Below, one piece after another: positions 1 to 8,199 of a DNA stretch of 55,510 nt. Each line of letters begins with the position of its first letter. The stretch's first letter is position 1. The position numbers were made by a program, and so were the translations under genes. The stretch is from Planctomycetota bacterium (GTDB lineage: Bacteria; Planctomycetota; PLA2; JAEUHO01): NCBI GenBank assembly GCA_030066775.1, contig JASJAY010000006.1:1-55510 (forward strand). The letters run 5' to 3'. A model generated the notes under the pieces. It was not told where the DNA came from. It ran no database searches and worked only from the letters and a program-made list of their open reading frames with translations.

Positions 1-1
1 G

Positions 2-1546
2 CCGGCCGGCGACGCGAAGCCGACCCGCGGCGCAACGACCTACGACGTCATCGCAGCGGGGTTGCCGTTCGACCCGGCGCTGTTCGCGGAGGCGGGCATC
101 GCGGGCGTCCGCGGCGCGCTGGCCGAAGACGGCATCGCCGCGTTCCACCTGCCGTTCGAAGGCCTGGACGCGGACGCCCTGCGGCGCGTGCTCGCGACGA
201 TGCGCACGCAGTTCGACACCGTGTGGCTGATGCGCTTCCGCAACCACCTGCTCGCGCTGTGCGCGACGTCGATCGACATCGGCGGCGGCCGCTGGAGCAG
301 CGTGCTCGCCGACGGCGCGAGCCGCACGGATCCGCCGCCCTCCGCCCGTCTCGCGCGCCGCGCCGGACTCGGTACGCGCGGACGCGTGCTCGGCCACCTC
401 GTGCTCGACACGCAAGGCGTCGACCGGATCCTCCCGCTCGACGGACCGCGCCTGTCGGACGACAAGCCCTGGTTCGCGCACCGGCTCGAGGCGAACCGCC
501 GCGCCGCCCGCGATCCGCGTGCGGAGCTCGGCGGCGTGATCGACGTGGGCTTCCCCCCGCGCCTCGAGGCCCTCGTGCCCGACCCGCGCCGGCGCGACGC
601 ATGGATCGCCGCGATCGTCGAGGGCTGGCTCGAGGAGGACGCGTTCGTGGCCGGCGTGTGGGACGGCGAGGTGCGCTACGGCTCGACCCCGGCCGGCTGG
701 CGCGCCCGCGCCCGCGCGGCCTCCGCACGTGGCGAGCCGGAGCAGGCCGTGCGCTTCTACGACCTGGCCTTGAAGAGCGCCAAGGACAAGAGCGCCCTGA
801 CCGCCGAGAAGATCGAGGCGCTCGCAGAGGCCGTGATGAGCGGCCGCGTCGCCGGTGGCGAGGCCCGCGACGAGGTGCTGCGTATAGGCGCCGCCTTCCC
901 GCGCGACGGCGTCGTGCTCGCCGCGGTCGGCCGCGCGCGGCACCGCTTCGGCGACCTCGGCGGCGCGCGCGCCGCGCTCGAAGCCGCGCTGAAGCAGACG
1001 ACGCCCCCGCCGCCCGACGGCACCGCCCTGCTGCTCGGGCGGGTGCTGCTCGCCTCGGGTGACCCGGACGAGGCCCGCATCCGGACGCTGATGGAGTCGG
1101 ATCCCGCGCTCTACGAGAGCGCGGACGCGCTGGATCTCTACCTCGGTCGCCTGAGCCCGAAGGAGCACGCCAAGCGCGCACCGGACCTGGAGCTCGTCAT
1201 TCAGACGCTGCGCCGAGAGGCGGCGGACCGCCTCGCCGCCGGTGCTCGGGCGCACGTGGCCCGCGGCGCCTTCGAGGCGGGGTTCGCCGATGCACAGGGT
1301 GTCACCGACCTCGTGGGCGATCGCGCCAGCGGGCACGAGCTGCTCGCCGTGGTCCTTCTGGGTCGCGCGGCGACGGCCCCTGATGATGCGCGGCGCGCCG
1401 CGTTCCAGCGCGCGGCGGGTACCGCGTTCGTCCGGGCACGCGAGGTGAGCCTCGCACGCGAGCGGACGATGGAGCGCGCACGGCAGCTGGCGGCATTGTT
1501 CGGGATGCCGATGGAGTTCAAGGACCAGGGCGGCGAAGCGAAGTGA
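2..1546 (+). CDS. Spermidine-synthase-like protein with C-terminal TPR-like region (5' partial)
   Basis: The reading frame is open from the first bases of the window, so the gene starts upstream. The first ~90 residues fit the C-terminal half of the spermidine-synthase-like methyltransferase fold: a 'YDVI' strand, then a loop, a helix with 'LAEDGIAAFHLPFE', and a segment 'MRTQFDTVWLMRF' at the place where family members carry 'vFPhv.lW'. After about residue 230 the protein becomes Ala/Arg-rich and helical ('ARAASARGEPEQAVRFYDLALKSAKDK', 'GDLGGARAALEAALKQ'), typical of TPR-like repeats. Such fusions of a membrane or soluble synthase-like domain with TPRs occur in planctomycetes and myxobacteria. 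Whether this copy makes polyamines cannot be judged without the N-terminal half, which would carry the substrate site. The stop overlaps the GTG start of the RNase D gene by four bases, implying translational coupling. Confidence 0.6.
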   Translation, partial: PAGDAKPTRGATTYDVIAAGLPFDPALFAEAGIAGVRGALAEDGIAAFHLPFEGLDADALRRVLATMRTQFDTVWLMRFRNHLLALCATSIDIGGGRWSSVLADGASRTDPPPSARLARRAGLGTRGRVLGHLVLDTQGVDRILPLDGPRLSDDKPWFAHRLEANRRAARDPRAELGGVIDVGFPPRLEALVPDPRRRDAWIAAIVEGWLEEDAFVAGVWDGEVRYGSTPAGWRARARAASARGEPEQAVRFYDLALKSAKDKSALTAEKIEALAEAVMSGRVAGGEARDEVLRIGAAFPRDGVVLAAVGRARHRFGDLGGARAALEAALKQTTPPPPDGTALLLGRVLLASGDPDEARIRTLMESDPALYESADALDLYLGRLSPKEHAKRAPDLELVIQTLRREAADRLAAGARAHVARGAFEAGFADAQGVTDLVGDRASGHELLAVVLLGRAATAPDDARRAAFQRAAGTAFVRAREVSLARERTMERARQLAALFGMPMEFKDQGGEAK

Positions 1547-2745
1547 CGGACACCCCCGAACCCGAGATGGATGCGCCGCCCGCGCCGGACACGCCCGCTG
1601 CCTGGATCGAGCGACCGGGAGCCCTCGCAAAGCTCGCAGCGCGCGTGGCCACGGCCGAGCGCGTGGCGATCGACACCGAGTCGAACTCCATGCACGCCTA
1701 CCGCGAGCAGACGTGCATCGTGCAGGTCACGGTCGACGGCGAGAACGCGATCATCGACGCGCTCGCGATCGAGTCGCTCGCGCCGCTGCGTGAGGCCGTG
1801 GATCGCGCGGACGTCGAGGTCCTCTTCCACGGCGGCGACTACGACATCTCGTGCTTGAGCCGCGACCACGGATTCGCGTTCCACCGCGTGTTCGACACGA
1901 TGATCGCCGCCACGCTCCTGGGCGAGGAGCGGCTCGGCCTCGCGCACCTCGTCGAGTCGATCTACGGCGACGCGCTCGACAAGCGCTTCCAGCGCGCGGA
2001 CTGGGCGCGCCGACCGCTGTCGACCGAGCAGCTCGACTACCTGCGACGCGACACGCTGTATCTGCCCGGCTTGCGGGAGGTGCTCGGACGGCGCCTCGAA
2101 GAAGCCGATCTCGTCGAAGAGGCCACGATCGAGTTCCGGCGCCTTGCAGGGCGACGCGGCCGGCCGTTCGAGCCGGACCCAGAAGCGTGGCGGCGCATCA
2201 AGGGCGCGAACCGGCTGGACGACCTGGGCCGTTGCGTGCTGCACGCGCTGAACGCGTGGCGCGAGGGCGTAGCGGAAGCACGCGACCGACCGCCGTTCAA
2301 GGTGCTCGCGCCGCGCACGATGCTCAAGCTCGCCGCCCAGCCGCCGAAGCGCGCACACCACCCGCGCACGGTGCCGTTCCTCTCCCACGGCGAACGTTCG
2401 CGCTACGGGCGTGCGATCGTCGCGGCGCTGCAGCGCGCCTTCGAAGCCCACGCGAAGGGCGACATCCCGGCGCGCGCGGTGCGGCCGACGCTCACACCGA
2501 CCGAGGCGATGGAAGCGAAGGTGCGTCGTGCACGCACGGACGCGCTCAAGGCGTGGCGCCGGACCGAGATCGACCGACGCAAGGTGCCCGGCGTCGTCGT
2601 GCTGCCGAATCCGGCGATCGCGTGGCTCTCGGCCGAAGACCCGACCACGCTCGATGAGCTCGCCGCGTGCCCGGACATCGGACCGAAGCGCATCGCGCGG
2701 TACGGGAAGGCGATCTTGGCCGCGCTTGCCGATCTGCGTCGCTGA
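1543..2745 (+). CDS. rnd: Ribonuclease D (DEDD 3'-5' exoribonuclease with HRDC domain)
   Basis: A 400-residue protein that should trim the 3' ends of tRNA precursors and other structured RNAs in the cytoplasm. The DEDDy exonuclease residues are visible: Asp44 and Glu46 in 'AIDTES', the Asp in 'FHGGDYD', and the Y-x3-D motif in 'LDYLRRDT'. After about residue 220 come two helical regions, the second ('IAWLSAEDPTTLDELAACPDIGPKRIARYGKAIL') being a clear HRDC/helix-hairpin-helix. Length matches the family (about 370-400). The start is GTG inside the stop region of the preceding gene (GTGA overlap), so the two are translationally coupled. It ends opposite a convergent gene, with a hairpin in between. 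Assignment is firm. Confidence 0.93.
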   Translation: MTDTPEPEMDAPPAPDTPAAWIERPGALAKLAARVATAERVAIDTESNSMHAYREQTCIVQVTVDGENAIIDALAIESLAPLREAVDRADVEVLFHGGDYDISCLSRDHGFAFHRVFDTMIAATLLGEERLGLAHLVESIYGDALDKRFQRADWARRPLSTEQLDYLRRDTLYLPGLREVLGRRLEEADLVEEATIEFRRLAGRRGRPFEPDPEAWRRIKGANRLDDLGRCVLHALNAWREGVAEARDRPPFKVLAPRTMLKLAAQPPKRAHHPRTVPFLSHGERSRYGRAIVAALQRAFEAHAKGDIPARAVRPTLTPTEAMEAKVRRARTDALKAWRRTEIDRRKVPGVVVLPNPAIAWLSAEDPTTLDELAACPDIGPKRIARYGKAILAALADLRR

Positions 2746-2770
2746 ACCAAGTCGACGTGAAGCGCTACCG

Positions 2771-2796
2771 CCTGCAGGGACGAAACCGTCCGCAGG
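2771..2796 (+). terminator. Stem-loop between convergent genes (U-tract-less terminator candidate)
   Basis: CCTGC (2771-2775) pairs with GCAGG (2792-2796), and an inner stem GGACG/CGTCC closes the loop AAAC; two bases (AG) are bulged. It lies 25 bases after the RNase D stop and before the convergent acidic gene. No T-run follows on either strand. A second small hairpin with a GCAA loop is at about 2821-2832. A structural termination or RNA-stability role is inferred. Confidence 0.4.
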
Positions 2797-2932
2797 CGAT
2801 CGGACGGCTGGGGCGAAGACGCCGCAAGGCCATCTGCGACGACTCGTGGTCTGCCACTCGAGGAGCGGATGGCGCAGCGCGATCGAGCATCCAGCCGTCA
2901 GGCCGTGCCTGGCACGACGGACTTACGTTCGA

Positions 2933-3313
2933 CTATTCCCAGTCGTCGTCGTCGTCCCAGTCCTCGTCTTCGTCGTCGAAGTCGTCGTCCTCATCGTCGT
3001 CGTCTTCGTCGTCATCCTCGAAGTCGTCGTCTTCGTCATCGTCGAAGTCATCGTCGTCTTCGTCGTCGTCGAAGTCGTCGTCGTCCTCGTCATCGTCGAA
3101 GTCGTCGTCCTCGTCGTCGAAGTCGTCGTCTTCGTCCTCGTCGTCGAGGTCGTCGAAGTCGTCATCGAAGTCGTCGTCGTCGGACGCGTGGATGCCCAGC
3201 GACGCGAGCAGCGCCCACAACAGGGTCGTCTCCTCGTCGCGCGGATCGAGGCGGACGACGGTCGGGTTGGGGAGCGAATCGGAAGAGGCTTCTGCGTAGG
3301 CTGTGGTCGACAT
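2933..3313 (-). CDS. Extremely Asp/Glu-rich small protein
   Basis: A 126-residue protein of unknown function. Residues 1-43 are ordinary in composition ('PNPTVVRLDPRDEETTLLWALLASLGIHAS'), and residues 44-126 are almost only Asp and Glu with a Phe (later Trp) every 5-8 residues, for example 'DDDEDDDDFDDDE'. Net charge is very negative and the tail must be disordered. I chose this strand because the ATG is preceded by GGAG at 8 bases and a plausible -10 (TATAGG) lies upstream. The plus strand reads the same DNA as Ser/Lys repeats but has no credible start. The coding DNA is a 240-base run of GAC/GAA/GAG-type triplets, prone to slippage. A charge-based role (cation buffering, protein or nucleic-acid mimicry) is speculation. 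Confidence 0.65.
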   Translation of the reverse strand: MSTTAYAEASSDSLPNPTVVRLDPRDEETTLLWALLASLGIHASDDDDFDDDFDDLDDEDEDDDFDDEDDDFDDDEDDDDFDDDEDDDDFDDDEDDDFEDDDEDDDDEDDDFDDEDEDWDDDDDWE

Positions 3314-3431
3314 GGGTGCGACTCCGTGCCGTCGGGACGGCGGACGTACCTATACCCCTTGAGGTAGGGGAGTCAAGAGAGCCGGAGCGGCGCAATTCGC
3401 GCGTGTCGGCTTTCCACAAGGAGCCTCCGGA

Positions 3432-5096
3432 TTGCGCGTCGCAGTCGCCCAGATCAACACGACCGCGGGAGACGTCGCGGGCAACACGGACCTCGTTCGC
3501 GAGGCGTGGCGCCGCGCTGCCGAGGACGGCGCCGACCTCTTCGTCGCGCCCGAGCTGGTCGTCGTGGGCTATCCCCCACGTGACCTGCTCCTGCGCGAGG
3601 GCGTGATCCGCGCCGCCGAGGCCGCGACGGCCGCGCTGGCAGCCGAGATGGCCGACGGGCCGCCGGGGGTGATCGGCACGATCGCGCGGAATCCCGCACC
3701 GACGGGGCGCGGATTGCTCAACATCGCCGCGGTCCTCCGTGACGGCCGCGTCGAGGCGACCTACGCGAAGCGGCTCCTGCCCACCTACGACGTGTTCGAC
3801 GAGCAGCGCTACTTCGCCCCGGGCAACGATTCGCTCGTCGTGGACCTCGGCCCCGGCCGACGGCTCGGCGTGCTCGTCTGCGAGGACCTGTGGAGCGCCG
3901 ACCTCGTGCGTGGCCGCCGCCTCTACGAGGCGGACCCGCCGGCGGATCTGCTGGCGGCGGGCGTGGACGTGGTGGTCGCCATCTCGGCGTCGCCGTACCA
4001 CGGAGGCAAGGACGCGCACCGGCGGGACCTGTTCGCCGCCGAGGCGCGACGCATGGGCGTGCCGCTCATCGCCGTCAACCAGGTCGGCGGCAACGACGAC
4101 GTGCTCTTCGACGGACGCAGCCGCGTGTTCGACGGCGAGGGGCGCATCCTCGCGCGCCTCGCATCATTCGAGAGCGACTACGCCGTCGTCGACCTGGCCG
4201 ACGCCGCCCCGCGCGATCCGAAGCCGGGCCCGAAGACGCCGCCCGAGGTCGCGCGCGAGGTGCGCCGCGCGCTGGTGATGGGCATCCGCGACTACTGCGG
4301 CAAGACGGGCTTCCGGCGCGCGCTGATCGGCCTCTCCGGCGGCGTGGACTCGGCCGTCACCGCCTGCCTCGCCGCGGACGCCCTGGGCGCCGAGAACGTG
4401 ATGGGTGTCGGCATGCCCGGCCCGTACACGTCCAACGCGAGCCGCGAAGACGCCCTGGCGCTCGCGAAGAACCTCGGCACACAGTTCATCGAGGTCGACA
4501 TCAACGCGATGGTGGACGCGGCGCTCGCGGCGCTCGTGCCGCACTTCGAAGGCAAGCCGGCCGACGTGACGGAGGAGAACCTCCAGTCGCGCATGCGCGG
4601 CACGAGCCTGATGGCGCTAAGCAACAAGCACGGGCACCTCGTCCTGAGCACGGGCAACAAGAGCGAGGTGGCCGTCGGCTACTGCACGCTCTACGGCGAC
4701 ACCAATGGCGGTCTCGCGGTGCTCAGCGACGTGTGGAAGACGATGGTCTACGAGATCGCGCGCCTCTACGAAGCGGAAGGGCTGATCCCGTCGCGCACGA
4801 TCGAACGTCCGCCGTCTGCCGAGCTCGCGCCGGACCAGACCGACCAGGACTCGCTGCCGCCGTACGACGTCCTCGACCGCATCCTGCACCAGCGCGTGGA
4901 GAAGGGGCTCGGCCTGCGCGAGATCGTCGCCATGGGCGAAGACGAAGCGCTCGTCACACGCATCCTGCGCATGGTCGAGAAGAACGAGTACAAGCGCCGC
5001 CAGCTGCCGCCGGGCCTCAAGGTCTCCCCCACCGCGTTCGGCGTGGGATGGCGCATGCCGATCGCGAGCCCGATCGACCTGTCCGGCGAGATCTAG
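3432..5096 (+). CDS. nadE: Glutamine-dependent NAD+ synthetase
   Basis: Catalyses the last step of NAD+ synthesis, ATP-dependent amidation of nicotinate adenine dinucleotide, using ammonia from glutamine. Domain order is an N-terminal nitrilase-type glutaminase (residues ~1-265) with the Glu41-Lys113-Cys150 triad visible in 'APELVVVGY', 'TYAKRLLPTYDVFDE' and 'LVCEDLW', then an NAD synthase domain with the ATP PP-loop SGGVDS at residues 302-307 and the later 'STGNKSEVAVGYCTLYGD' motif. At 554 residues it has the usual length of the two-domain bacterial enzyme. The start is TTG at 3432, chosen because AAGGAG lies 8 bases before it and the protein begins directly with the first nitrilase strand. 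It is divergent from the acidic gene and overlaps the next gene tail-to-tail. Confidence 0.95.
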   Translation: MRVAVAQINTTAGDVAGNTDLVREAWRRAAEDGADLFVAPELVVVGYPPRDLLLREGVIRAAEAATAALAAEMADGPPGVIGTIARNPAPTGRGLLNIAAVLRDGRVEATYAKRLLPTYDVFDEQRYFAPGNDSLVVDLGPGRRLGVLVCEDLWSADLVRGRRLYEADPPADLLAAGVDVVVAISASPYHGGKDAHRRDLFAAEARRMGVPLIAVNQVGGNDDVLFDGRSRVFDGEGRILARLASFESDYAVVDLADAAPRDPKPGPKTPPEVAREVRRALVMGIRDYCGKTGFRRALIGLSGGVDSAVTACLAADALGAENVMGVGMPGPYTSNASREDALALAKNLGTQFIEVDINAMVDAALAALVPHFEGKPADVTEENLQSRMRGTSLMALSNKHGHLVLSTGNKSEVAVGYCTLYGDTNGGLAVLSDVWKTMVYEIARLYEAEGLIPSRTIERPPSAELAPDQTDQDSLPPYDVLDRILHQRVEKGLGLREIVAMGEDEALVTRILRMVEKNEYKRRQLPPGLKVSPTAFGVGWRMPIASPIDLSGEI

Positions 5097-6526
5097 GAAC
5101 GCCCGCCGCGGTCCCCGCGATCGCGTCGGTCCCCACGATCCCCACGATCGCGTCGCCGGTCCGGCCCCCAGCCCGTACGCCGCGGCCGGCCCCCGTCGCC
5201 GTGGCGTCGCTGCGGGCCCCGCGAACGGTCGTCCCCACGGCCGCGCGGCGGACGCGGGCCCCCGTGATGACGCGGCCCGCCGTGGTGACGCGGGCCCCGA
5301 TCGTCGCGCCGCTCGGGCCGACGGCGATCCTCGCCGCCCTCGTGCGTGCGCCCCGGTCCCGAGCCCTCGGGCCCCACGGTGAAGAGCACGGACTTGAGGT
5401 AGCGCCCCTCCGGCACGTGCGCCGCGACGGGGTGGTCGGCCGCCGCGCCGCCGACGTGCAGGAAGCGCACGTAGCGGCGGGTGTCCAATGCGGCGTTGCG
5501 AATCACGCCGAGGAACGTCGGCTCGTCCACGAGCCCCGAGCAGGAGTGCGTGAAGATCATGCCGCCGGGCGCCACGGCCGCGAGCGCGAGGCGGTTGAGG
5601 TCGCCGTAGCGCGCGAGGGCGACGCCGATCCCCTTGCGATCGCGCGCCCACTTCGGCGGATCCAGCACCAGCAGCTCGGGCCGTTCGGTCGGGTCCATCT
5701 CCGCGAACGCGCGGAGCTGGTGGAACACGTCGCCGTGGCGGAAGCGCAAGCGCAGGTTGTTGCGCTCCGCGTTCTCCTCGGCACGGGCGACGGCGCGTTC
5801 GTCGAGGTCCATGCCCGTGACGCGCGAGGCCCCGCCGCGCATCGCAGCCAAGGCGAAGCCGCCCGTGTACGTCATGCCGTCGAACACGCGGCGATTGCGT
5901 GCCAGCCGCGCGACGAGGTGCCGGTTGTCGCGCTGGTCGAGGAAGAAGCCCGTCTTGTGGCCGCCGGTCGGATCGACGAGGAAGCGCACGCCGTGCTCGT
6001 GCACGAGCACGGGACGCGTGCGCGGCGGACGCAGGCGTTCCATCCCCTCCTGCTCGGCCGCCTTCGGATCCACGCGCACGACGACGTCGGCGGCCTCGGC
6101 CTCTTCGCGCAGCGCGGCCACGAGCGCGTCCTTGCGACGCAGCCAGCCGAGGCTGTAGAGCTGCGCCACCGCCGTGCCGCGGTAGCGGTCGATCATCAGC
6201 CCCGGAAGACCATCGGCCTCCGCGTGCGCGATGCGCCAGGCGTTGGTCACCTCCGGCAAGCGCAAGGCGTTGCGGCGCAGGCCGTCGGCCTCCTTGATGC
6301 GTGCGCGCAGCCAGGCTTCGTCGGGATAGAGGTCGGGATCGAAGCTGAGCATGCGCAGCGCGATCATCGAGCGCGTGTGCGCGAAGGCGAACCCGCACGG
6401 CCGGCCTTCGCGCGTGGTGACGCGCACGATGTCGCCGGACTGGACGTCGCGGCCCATCTCGAAGACGCGCTTGCTGTAGATCGTGGGGTGCACCGGCGGC
6501 CCCCCTCGCAGCACCACGTCTTTCAC
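5093..6526 (-). CDS. RlmI-like 23S rRNA (cytosine-5) methyltransferase with RGD-rich tail
   Basis: A 477-residue SAM-dependent methyltransferase of the RlmI/RlmK-L family. An N-terminal PUA domain (residues ~5-75, 'VLRGGPPVHPTIYSKRVFE') is followed by a Rossmann methyltransferase with 'VFDGMTYTGGFALAAMRGGASRVTGMDLDERAVARAEEN', 'LLVLDPPKWA' (DPPxf motif) and 'FTHSCSGLV' (the Cys typical of m5C enzymes). The start is GTG at 6526, with GGGAGG five bases upstream; the frame extends further but without support. The last ~90 residues are odd: a disordered tail of Arg, Gly, Asp and His ('RGDDRSRGPQRRHGDGG'). Its stop codon overlaps the NAD synthetase stop (CTAG, 5093-5096), so the genes are convergent with no spacer. 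The exact target base is not determinable. Confidence 0.88.
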   Translation of the reverse strand: MKDVVLRGGPPVHPTIYSKRVFEMGRDVQSGDIVRVTTREGRPCGFAFAHTRSMIALRMLSFDPDLYPDEAWLRARIKEADGLRRNALRLPEVTNAWRIAHAEADGLPGLMIDRYRGTAVAQLYSLGWLRRKDALVAALREEAEAADVVVRVDPKAAEQEGMERLRPPRTRPVLVHEHGVRFLVDPTGGHKTGFFLDQRDNRHLVARLARNRRVFDGMTYTGGFALAAMRGGASRVTGMDLDERAVARAEENAERNNLRLRFRHGDVFHQLRAFAEMDPTERPELLVLDPPKWARDRKGIGVALARYGDLNRLALAAVAPGGMIFTHSCSGLVDEPTFLGVIRNAALDTRRYVRFLHVGGAAADHPVAAHVPEGRYLKSVLFTVGPEGSGPGRTHEGGEDRRRPERRDDRGPRHHGGPRHHGGPRPPRGRGDDRSRGPQRRHGDGGRPRRTGWGPDRRRDRGDRGDRRDRGDRGGRS

Positions 6527-6614
6527 CGTCGCCTCCCGCCCCTCGCCCGGATCGCATCTCCGCACCGAGGGGCGGGAACCGTACCCGGACGCCTTCGGGG
6601 CGGCCGCTTCTCCC

Positions 6615-7811
6615 TCAGCCCTCGCTCGCGGGCAGCTGCGCCTCGGCGAACTGCATCGCGCGCTCGAAGGCGGCCATGGACGGCCGCTCCTCGGGATCGG
6701 GGGAGAGCGCGGCGAGCAGCGCCGCGTCGAGGGCCTCGGGGACCTCGATGCCGAGCTCGCGCAGCGGCCTCGGCCGCGACGTCGAGCGGGAGAGCGTCTC
6801 GAGCACGTCGTCGCCCGTCGCGACCGGTGCGCCCGTCAAGAGCGCGTGCCCGACCGCCGCCACGCCGTACACGTCCACGGCGGGGGTCACCTTCGCGCCG
6901 CCCTCGAGCACCTCTTCTGGTGCGAGGTAGCCGGGCGTGCCGACGACGCCGCGCGAGGGCGCCACGCCCTCTTCCCACATCACGGCGTGACCGTAGTCGA
7001 TCAGGACGGCGTCGCCTTCCTCTTCGACCACGATGTTGCCGGGCGAGACGTCACGGTGCACGACGCCGCGCGCGTGCAGCTGTCGCAGGCCCGCGGCCAC
7101 GGTGCGCAGGATGCGCAGGATCGCGCCGACCTCGAACCCGTGCAGCTGGATGATCGTGCGCGCGGTGAGGCCGTCGATGTAGTGCGTGGCCATCCAGCGC
7201 ACGAGCACGTCGTCCTGCCATGCGAGCCCGCCGTCGAGCACAGAGGCCAATCCCGGATGCGTCGTGCCCGTGAGCGCGGTGAGCAGGCGCAGGAAGCGAT
7301 CGCCGTCCTCGGGCGACGCACACGGCCCCAGCGTCTTCACGACGACCTCTTCCCACTCCCCCACATCGACGCACCGCAGTCGGTCGATCGGGCGCTTGCC
7401 GATGGCCGCCCCGGGACCGTAGCGGCCGGGCCCGTTCTCGGGGTCGCGGCTGCCCGCGTGGTTCGCCCACGACTGAGCCAACGACGCGCCTTCGGGAATG
7501 AACGAGTCGTTCATGCGGTTCACGAAGCGCATGGGACGCGTGTCCGGCTCGGCGGGATCCGCGAACGTGACCTCGTCGCCGTCGTGCAGGATCATCATCG
7601 GCTCCGGCTTGCCGTTGACCCAGACGGTCTCGCCCTCGGCGGCCGTGAGCATGTACTCACCCTTGACGTAGCGCAGGCGCGCATGCCGAGGCGTGTTCGA
7701 CTCGCCGTCGAGCACGAGGTGGCACGCGGGATCGTGCCCGATCCAGAACGGGTTGCTCGTGATCGGCACCCGGGGCCCGAGCAGGCCCTGTCGGATCAGC
7801 AGCGCCGTCAA
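6615..7811 (-). CDS. FHA-domain Ser/Thr protein kinase
   Basis: A 398-residue cytoplasmic kinase. Residues ~10-95 form an FHA (phosphothreonine-binding) domain: 'PFWIGHDPACHLVLD', 'TPRHARL', 'VNGK', with the usual GR replaced by GH. The kinase domain (about 125-385) has the catalytic loop HRDVSPGN and the metal-binding IDYG in place of DFG, plus 'GTPGYLAPEEVLEG' of the activation segment and 'DVYGVAAVGHALLTG'. A Lys in 'VVVKTL' fits the ATP-binding strand, but no clear glycine-rich loop precedes it. TTG at 7811 follows the stop of the upstream FHA gene immediately, with GGAG at 6 bases, so the two are coupled. It may phosphorylate that partner; activity is likely but not certain. Confidence 0.85.
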   Translation of the reverse strand: MTALLIRQGLLGPRVPITSNPFWIGHDPACHLVLDGESNTPRHARLRYVKGEYMLTAAEGETVWVNGKPEPMMILHDGDEVTFADPAEPDTRPMRFVNRMNDSFIPEGASLAQSWANHAGSRDPENGPGRYGPGAAIGKRPIDRLRCVDVGEWEEVVVKTLGPCASPEDGDRFLRLLTALTGTTHPGLASVLDGGLAWQDDVLVRWMATHYIDGLTARTIIQLHGFEVGAILRILRTVAAGLRQLHARGVVHRDVSPGNIVVEEEGDAVLIDYGHAVMWEEGVAPSRGVVGTPGYLAPEEVLEGGAKVTPAVDVYGVAAVGHALLTGAPVATGDDVLETLSRSTSRPRPLRELGIEVPEALDAALLAALSPDPEERPSMAAFERAMQFAEAQLPASEG

Positions 7812-8111
7812 CTACGGCTCCGATCGATACGTGATCAACGTGCCGCCCACGTCTACGACGTCGCCGTTGCGTACGGGGGCCTCGTCCGGAAACGGCGCGC
7901 CGTTGAGCAGCGTCCCGTTGGTCGAGTCGAGGTCGCGCACGAGGTGGCCGTCGCCGTTCGGTGATGCGGCGATCTCGGCGTGGCGGCGCGAGGCCCGGTT
8001 CGACGCGATCGGGATGTCGCAGTCGTGCGAGCGCCCGATCACGAGCGACTCCCCCGGACGCAGGTCCACGAGGCTGGTCCGCTCCAGGTCTTGCACGATG
8101 AGCTTGGGCAC
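7812..8111 (-). CDS. Single-domain FHA protein
   Basis: A 99-residue protein that is one FHA domain and nothing else: 'LVIGRSHDCDIPIASNRASRRHAEI' supplies the GR, SRRH phosphothreonine-pocket residues, and 'LVRDLDSTNGTLLNG' the STNG loop, all conserved. The start is GTG at 8111 with GGAGG five bases before it; the frame runs upstream but without support. Its TAG is followed directly by the TTG of the FHA-kinase, so the two are translated in tandem. By analogy with GarA-type FHA substrates it may be a phosphorylation target or scaffold for the kinase; that is inference from order only. Confidence 0.87.
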   Translation of the reverse strand: MPKLIVQDLERTSLVDLRPGESLVIGRSHDCDIPIASNRASRRHAEIAASPNGDGHLVRDLDSTNGTLLNGAPFPDEAPVRNGDVVDVGGTLITYRSEP

Positions 8112-8186
8112 GCGACCTCCTCGGTCCGCACAGCATATCGGCACACGACGGCGCGTTGCTTGTGCAGAGAACCGGTCCGCCACGGC

Positions 8187-8192
8187 TACCGT
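8187..8192 (+). promoter_or_regulatory. -10-like hexamer TACCGT, leaderless context
   Basis: TACCGT ends 7 bases before the Nudix ATG (8200), the distance expected from a -10 box to a transcription start. No Shine-Dalgarno precedes the ATG. Part of a recurrent pattern in this window. Confidence 0.4.
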
Positions 8193-8199
8193 GCGCGGG

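Noticed and set aside
2761..2840. Possible cyclic-di-GMP-type riboswitch
   Set aside because: Some short strings (AGGGACGAAACC, GCCGCAAGGC) recall GEMM RNA, but the order and helices do not fit and it lies between convergent gene ends with no gene to control.
2667..3299. Plus-strand frame of Ser/Lys repeats opposite the acidic gene
   Set aside because: It begins inside the RNase D gene without ribosome signals, and the Ser/Lys pattern is simply the complement of the Asp/Glu triplets.
3890..7153. 1087-residue plus-strand open frame
   Set aside because: Shadow of nadE and the minus-strand methyltransferase; very Arg/Ala-rich and overlaps conserved genes.
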